Assembly (NCBI GenBank): GCA_963753815.1
Contig: CAVWDU010000007.1
Span: 310,001 to 374,000, forward strand
Source: CAVWDU01 sp963753815
Lineage (GTDB): Bacteria > Pseudomonadota > Gammaproteobacteria > Pseudomonadales > Halieaceae
Reading direction: 5' to 3'
Length of the DNA: 64,000 nucleotides
Made by a program: the position numbers and the translations under genes. The notes under the pieces were generated by a model. It did no database searches. It was not told where the DNA came from and saw nothing but the letters and a program-made list of their open reading frames with translations. Below are positions 43,697-52,568 of this stretch, in pieces (positions within the stretch are counted from its first letter, which is position 1; every line of letters begins with the position of its first letter).

Positions 43697-44992
43697 GTGA
43701 GCTGGAGTTTCGAAACCGACGGCGCCTTCCAGGCGGAACTGGACTGGATAGACGACTTCACCCGCGAGGAAATAGAACCTCTTGATCTCGTGTTCCGGGA
43801 ACCGGGCGATCCCTGGGACCCCGCATCCCCGGCCGCTGCGGCGATGGCCCCGCTGCGGGCCATCGTCAAGGAACGCAAGCTCTGGGCCTGCCATCTCGGG
43901 CCCGAGCTCGGCGGCGGGGGCTATGGGCAGGTGAAGCTGGGCCTGATGAACGAAATACTCGGGCGCAGCCGTTTCGGCCCCAGCGTGTTCGGCTGCCAGG
44001 CCCCCGACTCGGGCAACGCGGAAATCCTCGCGCACTTCGGCAATGACCAGCAGAAGGAGCGCTTCCTGCAACCCCTTCTCGACGGCAAGATCGCCTCCTG
44101 CTATTCCATGACCGAGCCCCAGGCCGGCGCGGACCCCGCCGAGTTCACCTGTACCGCGGTTCGGGACGGTAACGAGTGGGTCATCAACGGTGAAAAATGG
44201 TTCGCGTCCCACGCCCGTTTTTCCGCTTTCCTGCTGGTGATGGTGGTAACCAACACGGACGTGTCGATCCACGAGGGCGCTTCCATCCTGCTGGTGGAAC
44301 AGGGCACCCCGGGCATGGAGATCATCCGCAACTCGGCGGTGGGACCGTTCTCCGAACAGGGCGACGGGGTCCACGCCTACATCCGCTTCACCGACTGCCG
44401 GGTGCCCGCGGAAAATCTGCTCGGCGAGGAAGGCGGCGGTTTCCTGGTTGCGCAGACACGCCTCGGTGGCGGCCGCGTTCACCACGCCATGCGCAGCGTC
44501 GGGGTACTGAAAAAAGCCATGGATATGATGTGCGAGCGGGCACTGAGCCGCACCACCAAGGGTGAGCCGCTGGCCAACAAGCAGCTGACCCAGGAAAAGA
44601 TCGCCGACACCTATACCCAGATATTGCAGTACCGCCTGCACGTGCTCTACACGGCGTGGCTGATCGACAAGCACAAGGAATACAACCGCGAGGTCAGGAA
44701 AGAGATTGCCGCGATCAAGGCGGCGACACCGCGCGTACTGCAGGAGGTGATCTACCGGGTGATGCACCTGCACGGCAGCCTCGGCATGTCGGATGAAACC
44801 CCGCTGGTGACCATGTGGGCCAACATACCGGAACTGGGCGTCGTCGATGGCCCGAGTGAAGTTCACAAGGTGACAGTGGCGAGAACCGTCCTGCGCGACT
44901 ACAGCCCGGCGCCGGGTCTCTTCCCCACTTACCACACGCCGACCCTGCGGGAACAGGCGATGAAAAAGTACGGGCATTACCTCGAGGGTTGA
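43697..44992 (+). CDS. Acyl-CoA dehydrogenase (ACAD10/11- or LvaC-like)
   Basis: 431 residues from GTG 43697 (GGGAG about 9 bp upstream). Residues about 135-185 hold the FAD/substrate-binding CYSMTEPQAGAD and WVINGEKWFASHA, and residues 345-420 hold VMHLHGSLGMSDETPL and VVDGPSEVHKVTVAR. The last pattern is characteristic of the ACAD10/11 branch. There, an ACAD works with a phosphotransferase to isomerise 4-hydroxyacyl-CoA via a phosphorylated intermediate. It heads an operon with two SnoaL-like proteins and RidA. Confidence 0.86.
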   Translation: MSWSFETDGAFQAELDWIDDFTREEIEPLDLVFREPGDPWDPASPAAAAMAPLRAIVKERKLWACHLGPELGGGGYGQVKLGLMNEILGRSRFGPSVFGCQAPDSGNAEILAHFGNDQQKERFLQPLLDGKIASCYSMTEPQAGADPAEFTCTAVRDGNEWVINGEKWFASHARFSAFLLVMVVTNTDVSIHEGASILLVEQGTPGMEIIRNSAVGPFSEQGDGVHAYIRFTDCRVPAENLLGEEGGGFLVAQTRLGGGRVHHAMRSVGVLKKAMDMMCERALSRTTKGEPLANKQLTQEKIADTYTQILQYRLHVLYTAWLIDKHKEYNREVRKEIAAIKAATPRVLQEVIYRVMHLHGSLGMSDETPLVTMWANIPELGVVDGPSEVHKVTVARTVLRDYSPAPGLFPTYHTPTLREQAMKKYGHYLEG

Positions 44993-45011
44993 CGGCCCGG
45001 CGGAGTAGAGT

Positions 45012-45497
45012 ATGGCGACCGACGCGACAAACATCGAGGCACTGGCCGCACGGGTCGATACACTGGAGAGCCGCAGCGCGATCCGCGACCTGGTCTCGGA
45101 CTACTGCCACGGCTTCGACAAGCGTGACTTCGAGCGCTTCCTGTCGATCTGGTGGGAAGACTGCAACTGGGACATCGGGCCGCCCTTCGGCGCGTTCGAA
45201 CACCACGACGGCATCCGGACCGCCGTCCACGAGGTCCTCTGGCCCGCCTGGTCCCACACGCTGCACCTCACCACCAACCTGCGGGTCGAGTTCGCGGACC
45301 GCGATCACGCCAGCGGCATCTGCGACGTGCAGTGTATGGGATCGCTCGCCGGTGAAACCACCTGTACCGTGGTGGGCGCGAGCTACTTCGACGACTACGA
45401 GCGACGGGGCGGGGCCTGGAAGATATTGCGGCGCCAGGTGCGTATTCACTACTTCAACCCCATTCCGGGTGCGGAACTCTCGGCGCCGGAAAGCTGA
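45012..45497 (+). CDS. SnoaL-like (NTF2-fold) protein 1
   Basis: 161 residues, 19 bp after the dehydrogenase gene. SnoaL_4-like pattern: residues 1-30 form the first helices (AIRDLVSDYCHGFDKRDFERFLSIW), with H/D acidic residues in a barrel pocket (WDIGPPFGAFEHHDGI). Such proteins act as isomerases, cyclases or dehydratases of polycyclic compounds, or as inactive ligand binders. The substrate is unknown. Confidence 0.8.
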   Translation: MATDATNIEALAARVDTLESRSAIRDLVSDYCHGFDKRDFERFLSIWWEDCNWDIGPPFGAFEHHDGIRTAVHEVLWPAWSHTLHLTTNLRVEFADRDHASGICDVQCMGSLAGETTCTVVGASYFDDYERRGGAWKILRRQVRIHYFNPIPGAELSAPES

Positions 45498-45571
45498 ACC
45501 GCTGACGGCGAGGTAGTGCGGCCGGACCTGCCATTTAAGGGAACCACCCGACACACAGGAGCGATGCAGTT

Positions 45572-46144
45572 ATGGGAGACGATCCGCTGGAACACCTGCT
45601 CGCCAAACAGGCGATCACCGAAGTCATATTCCGCTACGCGCGGGCCATCGACCGGATGGACGAGGCATTACTGCGCAGCTGTTTTCACCCGGGCTCGCAA
45701 CACAACCATTTCTTCGAGGGGCCTTCATCCGACCCTTCGCTGCCCTCAACCGACGAGGCGCCCGGTGACTTTGTTGCCTTTGCCCTCGGTGTGTTGCGGG
45801 GGCACTCGCGCACCCATCACCAGATGGGTAATACACTGATCGACCTGACTGGCGCGACCACAGCCAATGTCGAAACCTACTTCACCGCCTACCACCGCGT
45901 GCGGCCCATCGGCGACCCACTGGCTGGGCCGCAGGCGCACGACACCGAAATGGACTATTTTGTCGGCGGTCGCTACATCGACCGTTTCGAATACCGGGGA
46001 GGATTGTGGCGGATCAGCCAACGGACCGGCATGACAGACTGGATCCGCATGGAGCCGCCCAGTTCACAGGGATTCGGCGGCATCCCCGCGGCAACGATTG
46101 GTCGACGCGCGCCTGACGACCTCGTCTGCAATGACTATGATTGA
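45572..46144 (+). CDS. SnoaL-like (NTF2-fold) protein 2
   Basis: 190 residues. It has the family N-terminal pattern (KQAITEVIFRYARAIDRMDEALLRSCFHPG) and several His/Asp residues in the putative pocket (HNHFFEG, HSRTHHQMGN). It is related in fold to the preceding protein but the C-terminus is longer. Shine-Dalgarno AGGAG lies 10 bp upstream. Operon position between SnoaL 1 and RidA suggests a role in the same pathway. No catalytic activity can be assigned from sequence. Confidence 0.8.
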   Translation: MGDDPLEHLLAKQAITEVIFRYARAIDRMDEALLRSCFHPGSQHNHFFEGPSSDPSLPSTDEAPGDFVAFALGVLRGHSRTHHQMGNTLIDLTGATTANVETYFTAYHRVRPIGDPLAGPQAHDTEMDYFVGGRYIDRFEYRGGLWRISQRTGMTDWIRMEPPSSQGFGGIPAATIGRRAPDDLVCNDYD

Positions 46145-46222
46145 GTGAAGGGACCGGCCTTTTCGCAGTATGAGCCGATCATGCGCGAAGCCGGCAAGCA
46201 CGGCATGGAGGAGCGCGAATGA
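46145..46222 (+). CDS. Possible 25-residue ORF overlapping the RidA start
   Basis: GTG 46145 directly after the SnoaL stop opens a frame ending at 46222, which overlaps the RidA ATG as ATGA. The peptide looks protein-like (PAFSQYEPIMREAGKHGMEERE region, in part) and may be a relic of a lost C-terminus. It also contains the RidA ribosome-binding site (GGAGGAG). Real translation is unproven. Confidence 0.3.
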   Translation: MKGPAFSQYEPIMREAGKHGMEERE

Positions 46223-46767
46223 TGGCCTACAACGGGTTGAAAACACTGGCCCTGCTAAGCGCCCTGCCGGCGCTCTGCCTGCCGTTTTCCGGGCTGGCGG
46301 CGCCAGAGACACCGGAATCCCGCCTGCGCGCCGCGGGTCATGCGCTGCCAGCCGCACCGACCCCCATGGCGGCCTACGTCACCTGGCGGCGCAGTGGTAA
46401 CACCCTGTACCTGTCAGGTCATGGCGACTGCCTGCCGGATTCACCCCGTGGCAAACTCGGCCAAAAGGTGACGCTCGAGGAGGGGCGCCGCTCGGCCGAA
46501 AACACGGCGCTGTGCATGCTGGCGACCATCAAGTCCGCGGTCGGCGAGCTGTCGCAGGTGAAGCAGGTTCTGCGCATCGACGGCATGGTCAACAGCGCCC
46601 CTGACTTCACCCGCCAGCCCGAGGTCATCAACGGCTTCTCCGAACTGCTGGTGGTCGCATTCGGCGAGGCCGGGCTGGGTGCGCGCGCCGCCGTCGGCAT
46701 GGCGTCATTGCCCGGGAATATTGCGGTCGAGATTTCGGCTGTGATCGAGTTGCACGCGCGGGACTGA
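46219..46767 (+). CDS. Exported RidA/YjgF-family protein
   Basis: 182 residues. Signal peptide at about 8-28 (LKTLALLSALPALCLPFSGLA). A RidA domain fills about 50-180 with LYLSGHGDC near residue 65 and a VVAFGEAGLGARAAVGMASLP segment before the C-terminus (IAVEISAVIEL). RidA normally hydrolyses reactive enamines in the cytoplasm, so the export signal is unusual. It could be a periplasmic deaminase or binding protein. Last gene of the ACAD operon; Shine-Dalgarno GGAGGAG. Confidence 0.82.
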   Translation: MMAYNGLKTLALLSALPALCLPFSGLAAPETPESRLRAAGHALPAAPTPMAAYVTWRRSGNTLYLSGHGDCLPDSPRGKLGQKVTLEEGRRSAENTALCMLATIKSAVGELSQVKQVLRIDGMVNSAPDFTRQPEVINGFSELLVVAFGEAGLGARAAVGMASLPGNIAVEISAVIELHARD

Positions 46768-46813
46768 TCGCGGCCGCCGGTGCTGGCGCTGACAGCCGGT
46801 ATGCACCGGCCGT

Positions 46814-48691
46814 TCAGGGCTCGGCCGGACCGAACGCCAGCAAGACGTTACCGGGCATGTGAAAGTAGAGCCCGTAGCCCGAGTTGACGAACATCATCCC
46901 GTCCTTGAACACGGGGCCGGCGGCGCCGCCGAAGGAACCTCCGTTGGCGCGCCCCCCGCCGAGGGTGTCGAACGACTGCGTTGAATCGAAGCGCCACAGC
47001 ACCTTGCCGGTTTTACTGTCATACGCCCTCAGGACGCCGTCCATGGCCCCACCCACTACGGCACCCTCGATCGCACTGGCGGCGGACGAGAGCCCCGGCT
47101 GGCAGTCCTTCCTGCCCCCACAGGCATCTGGCGTCGGTGTGTACCAGCGCACTTCGCCGTTACGGATATCCACCCCGTACATGCCAGGCCGCGGTGTGCC
47201 CGGCCATCGCGGCCCGCCATCGAAGTCCGACATGGGGACATACAGCGTGTCGCCACGCAGTGCCATCCCGAAGTGGACCCCGCCCTGGATACCACCGCGA
47301 CCCAGCTTCTTGCGCCAGCGCACCGCGCCACCCGCATCCGGATCGAGCGCGTAGACCTCTCCCGACTTCTGGCCGGCCAGCAACAGGTCGCGACCACCGC
47401 TGGTAGTGGCCAGTATGGTCGCGGCACCGAAGTCGTAGTCCGGGCCATCCTCCGGTGGGCAGTTGATTCGCTCACTGGTTTCACAACCCATATTCCAGGC
47501 GTCACCGGGTGTCATCTGCTGGCGCCAGACGATCCTGCCGTCGCGCAGGCTCAGGGCCAGGATGGCGTCGCTGGTGTCGTTGGCCGGCGAGGAGTAGTTT
47601 TCGCCGGTGCCGACGTACATGACGCCGCGCCGGGCGTCGATCAGGGGTGTGTTCCAGACCGGCGCCCCGGAGGGTGCGATGCGCTCGGTACCGATGGCAT
47701 TTTTACCCACCACCTCCGGCTTCTCGTCGATGGTACGGGCCACCCATTGCAGCTCGCCGGTCCGGGCGTCGTACACCGCCACGCCCCCGCGGAAGGTGCA
47801 ACAGGCGTACTCCGGATCGGCGGCTGCGGTGACCTCGAGGGACGACAGTGACACGTAGAGACGCCCGTCGTGCAGCGCCGGCGCCGCGGTGATGGTCAGG
47901 CTGGGGTGGTCATCCGGCCGGTCGCGCCACGCCAGCTCCCCGGTCACCGCGTGCACGGCGTACACGTTCCCCACGAGGTCCCCGAAATACAACAGCGGGT
48001 CGCGCTCGTCACTACCCCAGGGGTTGACGACGATACCCGTACGCACCTCGGCAACGGTTTGAAACTCCCAGCGTATACAGCCGGTCTTCTGATCCAGCGC
48101 GTAGACTGTGCCGTTCTGGCTGCCGACGAACAGAGCGCCACCGGCCGTGGCCGGTTGCGATCGCGCCCGGGTCGCCTCCGGGTAGGCGAAAGCCCACTTC
48201 AGTTCCAGGCGCGGCAGGTCGGCCGCGGTCAGGCCCGCTGTACCGGCATCGTAAAACCGGCGGTTGTCGAGGGTGACCCCCCAGCCACGGCTGTCCGGCC
48301 GGGCGGAGAAATCAAACGCCGCACGCTCGTCACTGCAGTGCGGTGCGGGAGGCTCCGCCCCCGCGGCGTCCAGTGAGCGCCCGGTCAGAAACTCGGCGAC
48401 GGCCTGTCGCTCACCGGGCTCGAGGTCGGCAGCCTGGGTGCGCATGATGCCCGTCTCCATGGCCCGCAACACAGAACCGGGCGACATGATCTGCAGCAGA
48501 CTCATCGGGGGCGCCTTCGATACCGTGCCGATGTGACACTCGGCGCAATGCCGCGCGAACAACGTGCCCGCGTCCGCCTCTGCTGCACTCGCGCTGGCCG
48601 TATCCGTCGCATCCGTCGCGCCCATGCTGGAACCCGCGATCGGCGCCAGAACCAGTGCAATTGCCGCTCGCCTGACTCGCCAGTTGGTCAT
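46814..48691 (-). CDS. PQQ-dependent dehydrogenase with N-terminal cytochrome c domain (1)
   Basis: 625 residues. An N-terminal hydrophobic signal (AAIALVLAPIAGSSMGA) precedes a heme site C49-A-E-C52-H53 and a C-terminal eight-bladed quinoprotein propeller (repeated motifs such as GTVYALDQKTGCIRWEF, VYAVHAVTGELAWRD, and VYALDPDAGGAVRWRKK). This type oxidises alcohols in the periplasm using PQQ and passes electrons to the heme. It overlaps the GST gene start/stop by 4 bp. Substrate unknown. Confidence 0.85.
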   Translation of the reverse strand: MTNWRVRRAAIALVLAPIAGSSMGATDATDTASASAAEADAGTLFARHCAECHIGTVSKAPPMSLLQIMSPGSVLRAMETGIMRTQAADLEPGERQAVAEFLTGRSLDAAGAEPPAPHCSDERAAFDFSARPDSRGWGVTLDNRRFYDAGTAGLTAADLPRLELKWAFAYPEATRARSQPATAGGALFVGSQNGTVYALDQKTGCIRWEFQTVAEVRTGIVVNPWGSDERDPLLYFGDLVGNVYAVHAVTGELAWRDRPDDHPSLTITAAPALHDGRLYVSLSSLEVTAAADPEYACCTFRGGVAVYDARTGELQWVARTIDEKPEVVGKNAIGTERIAPSGAPVWNTPLIDARRGVMYVGTGENYSSPANDTSDAILALSLRDGRIVWRQQMTPGDAWNMGCETSERINCPPEDGPDYDFGAATILATTSGGRDLLLAGQKSGEVYALDPDAGGAVRWRKKLGRGGIQGGVHFGMALRGDTLYVPMSDFDGGPRWPGTPRPGMYGVDIRNGEVRWYTPTPDACGGRKDCQPGLSSAASAIEGAVVGGAMDGVLRAYDSKTGKVLWRFDSTQSFDTLGGGRANGGSFGGAAGPVFKDGMMFVNSGYGLYFHMPGNVLLAFGPAEP

Positions 48692-49608
48692 GTTGTCAAT
48701 GCCTCCACCCGGTATCCGGCCCGCGGAAAGTGCACCACGACCTCACCCGTCGCCGGATCCTCCCGGCGAATCGCCACCTCTTCGAGGCCCAGTCGATGCA
48801 GCCTCCCGTGCACCGGTACCGCGCCGTAGTCCTGTGGCGTTACCGTCACCATCGCACCCACCTCCAGGCCCTGTGGCCAGGCACCGGGGCACACCCCGGC
48901 CTCGACTGTGGTCATCGAGCCAAGCGCGAATTCCAGCGCCGCTTCTGCCGCGAGGGGCCGCGGTGTGCCGTGGCCGATCCGCTGCATGCGACGCTCCCAG
49001 GCCAGCAGCGCAGGCAGTTCCGCCACCAGGTTATCTATCGCAGCGATATTGCCGCGCGCCATCCACAGCGGAAAGTAGGCCTGGATATCGGCCCAACCCG
49101 GCGAGCCGCCAGAGAGGTAGTCCGAACCGCGAACCAGCCTGTCGGCGAGCTGCAGCTGACTGGCAAACTGACTGAAGTAATGCGGCAGCTGCTCGTCCAA
49201 AGTATCGAAATCGAGAAAATCGAAAAAGTCGCGGCGATCGCTGAGGATGTCCTCCGGCAGCTCGGCATTGGTACCCATCGAGAGCGCCGCACCGGGCTGG
49301 AAAAAAGCATTGTCACTCCAGTAACCCAGTGCCAGCGCCAACGCCTCACTGCCGTCCGGGAACAGGGTCGGCTCCGGGTACAGCTGCTCCAGGGCGAGCG
49401 CTATGCACCGCGTGTCGCAGTAGACATCGGCGCCCACCTGCATAACCGGCGTCTTGCGGTAGCCCCCGGTCAGGGCGGTTAACAGCGGTTTGGGCATGAC
49501 CATGGGAATGTCCACCGAGTACCATTCGAGCCCCTTGATACCCAGGGCAAGGCGGGCCTTCTCGGCAAACGGCGAGGCGGGAAAATGGTGCAGGATAATG
49601 TCGTTCAT
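48688..49608 (-). CDS. Glutathione S-transferase with an extra C-terminal domain
   Basis: About 306 residues from ATG 49608; an upstream ATG at 49632 with CGGAG is also possible. The N-terminal thioredoxin fold (IILHHFPASPFAEKARLAL) and the all-helical C-domain are clear. The last 75 residues, from about TTVEAGVCPGAW, are beta-rich (VPVHGRLHRLGLEEVAIRR) and not part of standard GST. It is transcribed between the TonB receptor and the PQQ gene and may bind or isomerise an intermediate. No catalytic residue is assigned. Confidence 0.8.
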   Translation of the reverse strand: MNDIILHHFPASPFAEKARLALGIKGLEWYSVDIPMVMPKPLLTALTGGYRKTPVMQVGADVYCDTRCIALALEQLYPEPTLFPDGSEALALALGYWSDNAFFQPGAALSMGTNAELPEDILSDRRDFFDFLDFDTLDEQLPHYFSQFASQLQLADRLVRGSDYLSGGSPGWADIQAYFPLWMARGNIAAIDNLVAELPALLAWERRMQRIGHGTPRPLAAEAALEFALGSMTTVEAGVCPGAWPQGLEVGAMVTVTPQDYGAVPVHGRLHRLGLEEVAIRREDPATGEVVVHFPRAGYRVEALTT

Positions 49609-49754
49609 CTGGGACCTGTTCACACTGATCACGTCAGCTCCGCTGACGCTCTACCGTCTGCGCCACCACCCAGGCCTTGCCTGCCCGCCAATCGAACAAG
49701 TCAGACGCTACCGGGCGAACATGCAGCGGGGCCGCAGCCGACCCCGACCAGGCA

Positions 49755-52211
49755 TCAACGGCCGAAAAAGTACCCGGCTTCAAGTCCGATGATTCTCGGC
49801 TCGCCGAAATAGGAGAACGTCCACAGATCGGCGACCGGCAGTTCACCGATACGGTACTCCTCGTCGGTGAGGTTCTTCCCATACAGCCGCACGAAGTAAC
49901 GCCCCTCGTTCTCGGTATAGGTGACACTGGCGTTGAACAGGGTGCGGTCATCCGAGACCCCGTGATACCGGGGCGATACCACCGAATAGGTGAAGATGGC
50001 TTCGTCGACGTAGTTCACGTTGGCCTGCCAGCGAACCTGGCCGCCGAACAGCGAGTGGTCGTAGAGGGCGTCGAGGCTCCACTGCAGCTCCGGCGCCCGG
50101 TTCACATCCTCATCGGTCAGGTCGACGTCGTCCTCACCGTCGAAATCGGTGTCGGCGGTGAATTCGTCGTACTCGGCGTCGAGGTAACCCAGGTTGCCGC
50201 GCAGGGTCAGGTTATCGGTCACTGCCGCGGTGAATTCCACCTCCAGGCCGGCGGCGGTCATATCGGCCGCGTTGAAGAAGCGGGTCTCCTGGAAAGTGCC
50301 CCCGAACTCGTTTTCGAACGAGGCGACGAGGTCGCGCTGGGCATCGGAGTACTCGACATAAAACGCGCTGAGGTTCAGCCGCAGCCGGTTGTCCCAGAGA
50401 TCGCTCTTCAGGCCGACCTCGAAGGAGTCGGCAATTTCGGGGTCCGTCGGGGCCGCGGAGGCCGGCGTGATCGGCACGCCGGAGGTGCCGGTCTGGTCGT
50501 TATACCCGCCACTCTTGAAACCCCGCGAGTAGGTGAAGTAGGAGAACACGGCGTCCGAAAAATCGTAACTGAGCGTGGCGCGCCAGGTTGGCTCGTCCCA
50601 GCTCTCGTCGTCGCGAAACACACCGGTGGGATAGCGGCTGAAATCCGCGGCATCCAGGGGCTCCCTGAAATTCTGCCAGGTGAGGTTGGGGTCGAAGCCA
50701 CCCTCCAGTGCCTGGTAGAAAACCTGATTGCGGCCTGTCCATTCCTTCTCTTCACTGGTCCAGCGCACACCGGCGCCGAACGACCAGCGCTCCGCGAAAT
50801 GGTAGGTGAAATCGCCGAAGACGGCCCAGTTTTCCGCGTCCTGCTCGTTACACAGCACCTGCGGGTTCTGGTCGAAGAAGGTGGGATCGCCGAAGTTGGC
50901 GGACCCGAGACCCAGCAGGTCGAGGAACCCGAGCACCTGGTTGACGCAGAAGGTGGTTTCGTCGCTCTGGTAGAACGCCCCGGCGACGAAGTTGAAGCCG
51001 CCATCAAAGTCAGACGCAATGCGCAACTCCTGCTGGAAGGTCTCCCGTTCGTCCTGGCGGTTGGCATCGAACAGTGAGTTCGGCCCTACCTCCCCGGTGT
51101 AGGTATTGGGCAGCTCGCTGTCCTGTTCACGGTAGCCGGTGACGGAACTGAGGGTGAAATCGCCCACCTTCCAGTCCATGTTCAGGTAGTAGCCGTCGAT
51201 GTCGAGCACGTGGCCATCAGACATGTGCAGCAGCGCCGAATCCCGGTCGGTGACCGCACCGTTGTCAATAGCCGTGCCCCGGTCCTGGGTGAAGCCGAGA
51301 GTATTGAACACCACCGGCGCATCGCGCGGGGTGGTGTTTACGCTGGGCGGCGAGTCGCCGCGATCACGGATCATTTCGTACTGCAGCAGGGCCGAGAAGG
51401 TATCGCTGGGCTCCCACAAAACCTTGAAACGTCCCGAGAAGGAATCGTCGCCGCCGACGTTGTCCCCGTCCCCGCGACCGGTCTCCCCGATGTAGGGACT
51501 GTTTGGATCGAACGCAACCACCGGCCCGTACTCGGCGCCGTTCTCGTAATAGCCGTCAGACTTCATGTACACGCCCGCGGCACGGAATCCCAGGGTGTCG
51601 GTCCCGTAGTTGAGGGCGAAACGGCCCTCGTAGCGACCGTACTCCTCGATCTTGCCGATCAGCTCGACGGTGGTCTCCTCTAGTCGCGGTCGTTTCGTTT
51701 TGACGTTGATCACACCGCCGGTGGTGTTCTTGCCGAACAGCGTACCCTGCGGGCCGCGCAGCACTTCTATCTGCTCGATGTCGAACATCTCGAGGTTCTG
51801 GGTCTGCACCGACGGCAACACGAAGTCGTCGACGGTCACGCCGACCTGGGCGTCCTGGTAGACGATGATCGACGTGGTGCCGACGCCGCGCATCGCAAAG
51901 GCGGCCGCCTTGAATCCCGGCTGCTTGCCGGCAATGAAATTGGGTACCTGGACCGAGATATCGCCCAGGTCGCGGGGTACCAGTTCCTGGATATCACGGC
52001 TGGTCAGGGCGCTGACCGACAGCGGGGTGGTCTGGATATCCGTTTCGGCGCGACGGGTCGCGGTTACCATCACCTCTTCCAACTCGGCCGCTACCGCTAC
52101 CGGGGCGTCCAGCGCCGCCACCGCGGCGGTTGCGACCACCACCGCGGCGATCAGGGGCCGGCGTGCAAAAGGCGTCAGGGGAAAGGGTGTACGCTGCGTG
52201 CTGTGGCTCAT
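49755..52211 (-). CDS. TonB-dependent outer-membrane receptor
   Basis: 818 residues. Signal peptide at about 15-40. The plug domain (about 55-170) contains MVTATRRAETDIQTTPLSVSAL and NFIAGKQPGFKAAAFAMRGVG, followed by the barrel. The family C-terminus ends in aromatic (AGYFFGR). The plug's VTATRRAE motif fits the catabolic receptors of hydrophobic substrates common in Sphingomonads and Halieaceae. It likely imports the substrate of the 52.5-58.4 kb pathway. The 229-bp region above its start has the conserved site at 52441-52464. Confidence 0.88.
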   Translation of the reverse strand: MSHSTQRTPFPLTPFARRPLIAAVVVATAAVAALDAPVAVAAELEEVMVTATRRAETDIQTTPLSVSALTSRDIQELVPRDLGDISVQVPNFIAGKQPGFKAAAFAMRGVGTTSIIVYQDAQVGVTVDDFVLPSVQTQNLEMFDIEQIEVLRGPQGTLFGKNTTGGVINVKTKRPRLEETTVELIGKIEEYGRYEGRFALNYGTDTLGFRAAGVYMKSDGYYENGAEYGPVVAFDPNSPYIGETGRGDGDNVGGDDSFSGRFKVLWEPSDTFSALLQYEMIRDRGDSPPSVNTTPRDAPVVFNTLGFTQDRGTAIDNGAVTDRDSALLHMSDGHVLDIDGYYLNMDWKVGDFTLSSVTGYREQDSELPNTYTGEVGPNSLFDANRQDERETFQQELRIASDFDGGFNFVAGAFYQSDETTFCVNQVLGFLDLLGLGSANFGDPTFFDQNPQVLCNEQDAENWAVFGDFTYHFAERWSFGAGVRWTSEEKEWTGRNQVFYQALEGGFDPNLTWQNFREPLDAADFSRYPTGVFRDDESWDEPTWRATLSYDFSDAVFSYFTYSRGFKSGGYNDQTGTSGVPITPASAAPTDPEIADSFEVGLKSDLWDNRLRLNLSAFYVEYSDAQRDLVASFENEFGGTFQETRFFNAADMTAAGLEVEFTAAVTDNLTLRGNLGYLDAEYDEFTADTDFDGEDDVDLTDEDVNRAPELQWSLDALYDHSLFGGQVRWQANVNYVDEAIFTYSVVSPRYHGVSDDRTLFNASVTYTENEGRYFVRLYGKNLTDEEYRIGELPVADLWTFSYFGEPRIIGLEAGYFFGR

Positions 52212-52568
52212 GGCATGGGCTCCTGCCGTGGTTTTTTTATCGTGTTGCCCGGGTGTCTTTGCGGTGACCCCGAACAGTCTGTCTGGAAGCGAACGCCCGT
52301 CTGCTCTGCGGCAGCCCGCGACGCTCCCTTCACTTGCTGTGCACTTGCTGTGCGCCTAACCTGAATGCGGGCACAGTCCACCCCCGCACTGTAACTTACT
52401 TTGTGGCCGTCGGGCGATAAGCCGACAAAACCGCAATTCTTTGAATAATATTCAACAGTGGTTCAAAGGCCAATGCTTGTCAAGTGCGTATTCCGCGTAA
52501 AAAACCGGGGTTTCCCGGGCCTGGCCCGACCTTCGCCGGCAATGCCCGTCACTGGCAGCCGCCCGCGA
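52212..52568. other. Intergenic region with promoter and operator of the TonB receptor
   Basis: 357 bp between the TonB receptor start and the Rieske gene stop. It holds the conserved site at 52441-52464. A TTGACA-like hexamer read on the reverse strand (52478-52483) lies 13 bp upstream of it, but no good -10 box follows. No other gene is seen. Confidence 0.5.
52441..52464. promoter_or_regulatory. Regulon-2 operator, copy A (TonB receptor)
   Basis: TTGAATAATATTCAA is a perfect 15-bp palindrome (52441-52455). The adjacent CAGTGGTTC matches the second copy at 58577-58600, with 20 of 24 positions identical across the two sites. Its position before the TonB gene suggests shared control with the tetR at 58659. 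Confidence 0.7.

Noticed and set aside
43607..45034. 475-codon reverse-strand frame opposite the acyl-CoA dehydrogenase
   Set aside because: Forward frame has clear dehydrogenase motifs; the reverse has none and would cover the operator-controlled gene.
49677..51077. 466-codon forward frame opposite the TonB receptor
   Set aside because: Antisense to a receptor with a full-length family pattern; composition is Val/Glu/Gly-rich shadow.
52478..52483. TTGACA hexamer as -35 box for the TonB receptor
   Set aside because: No acceptable -10 box at 15-19 bp; not enough to call a promoter.
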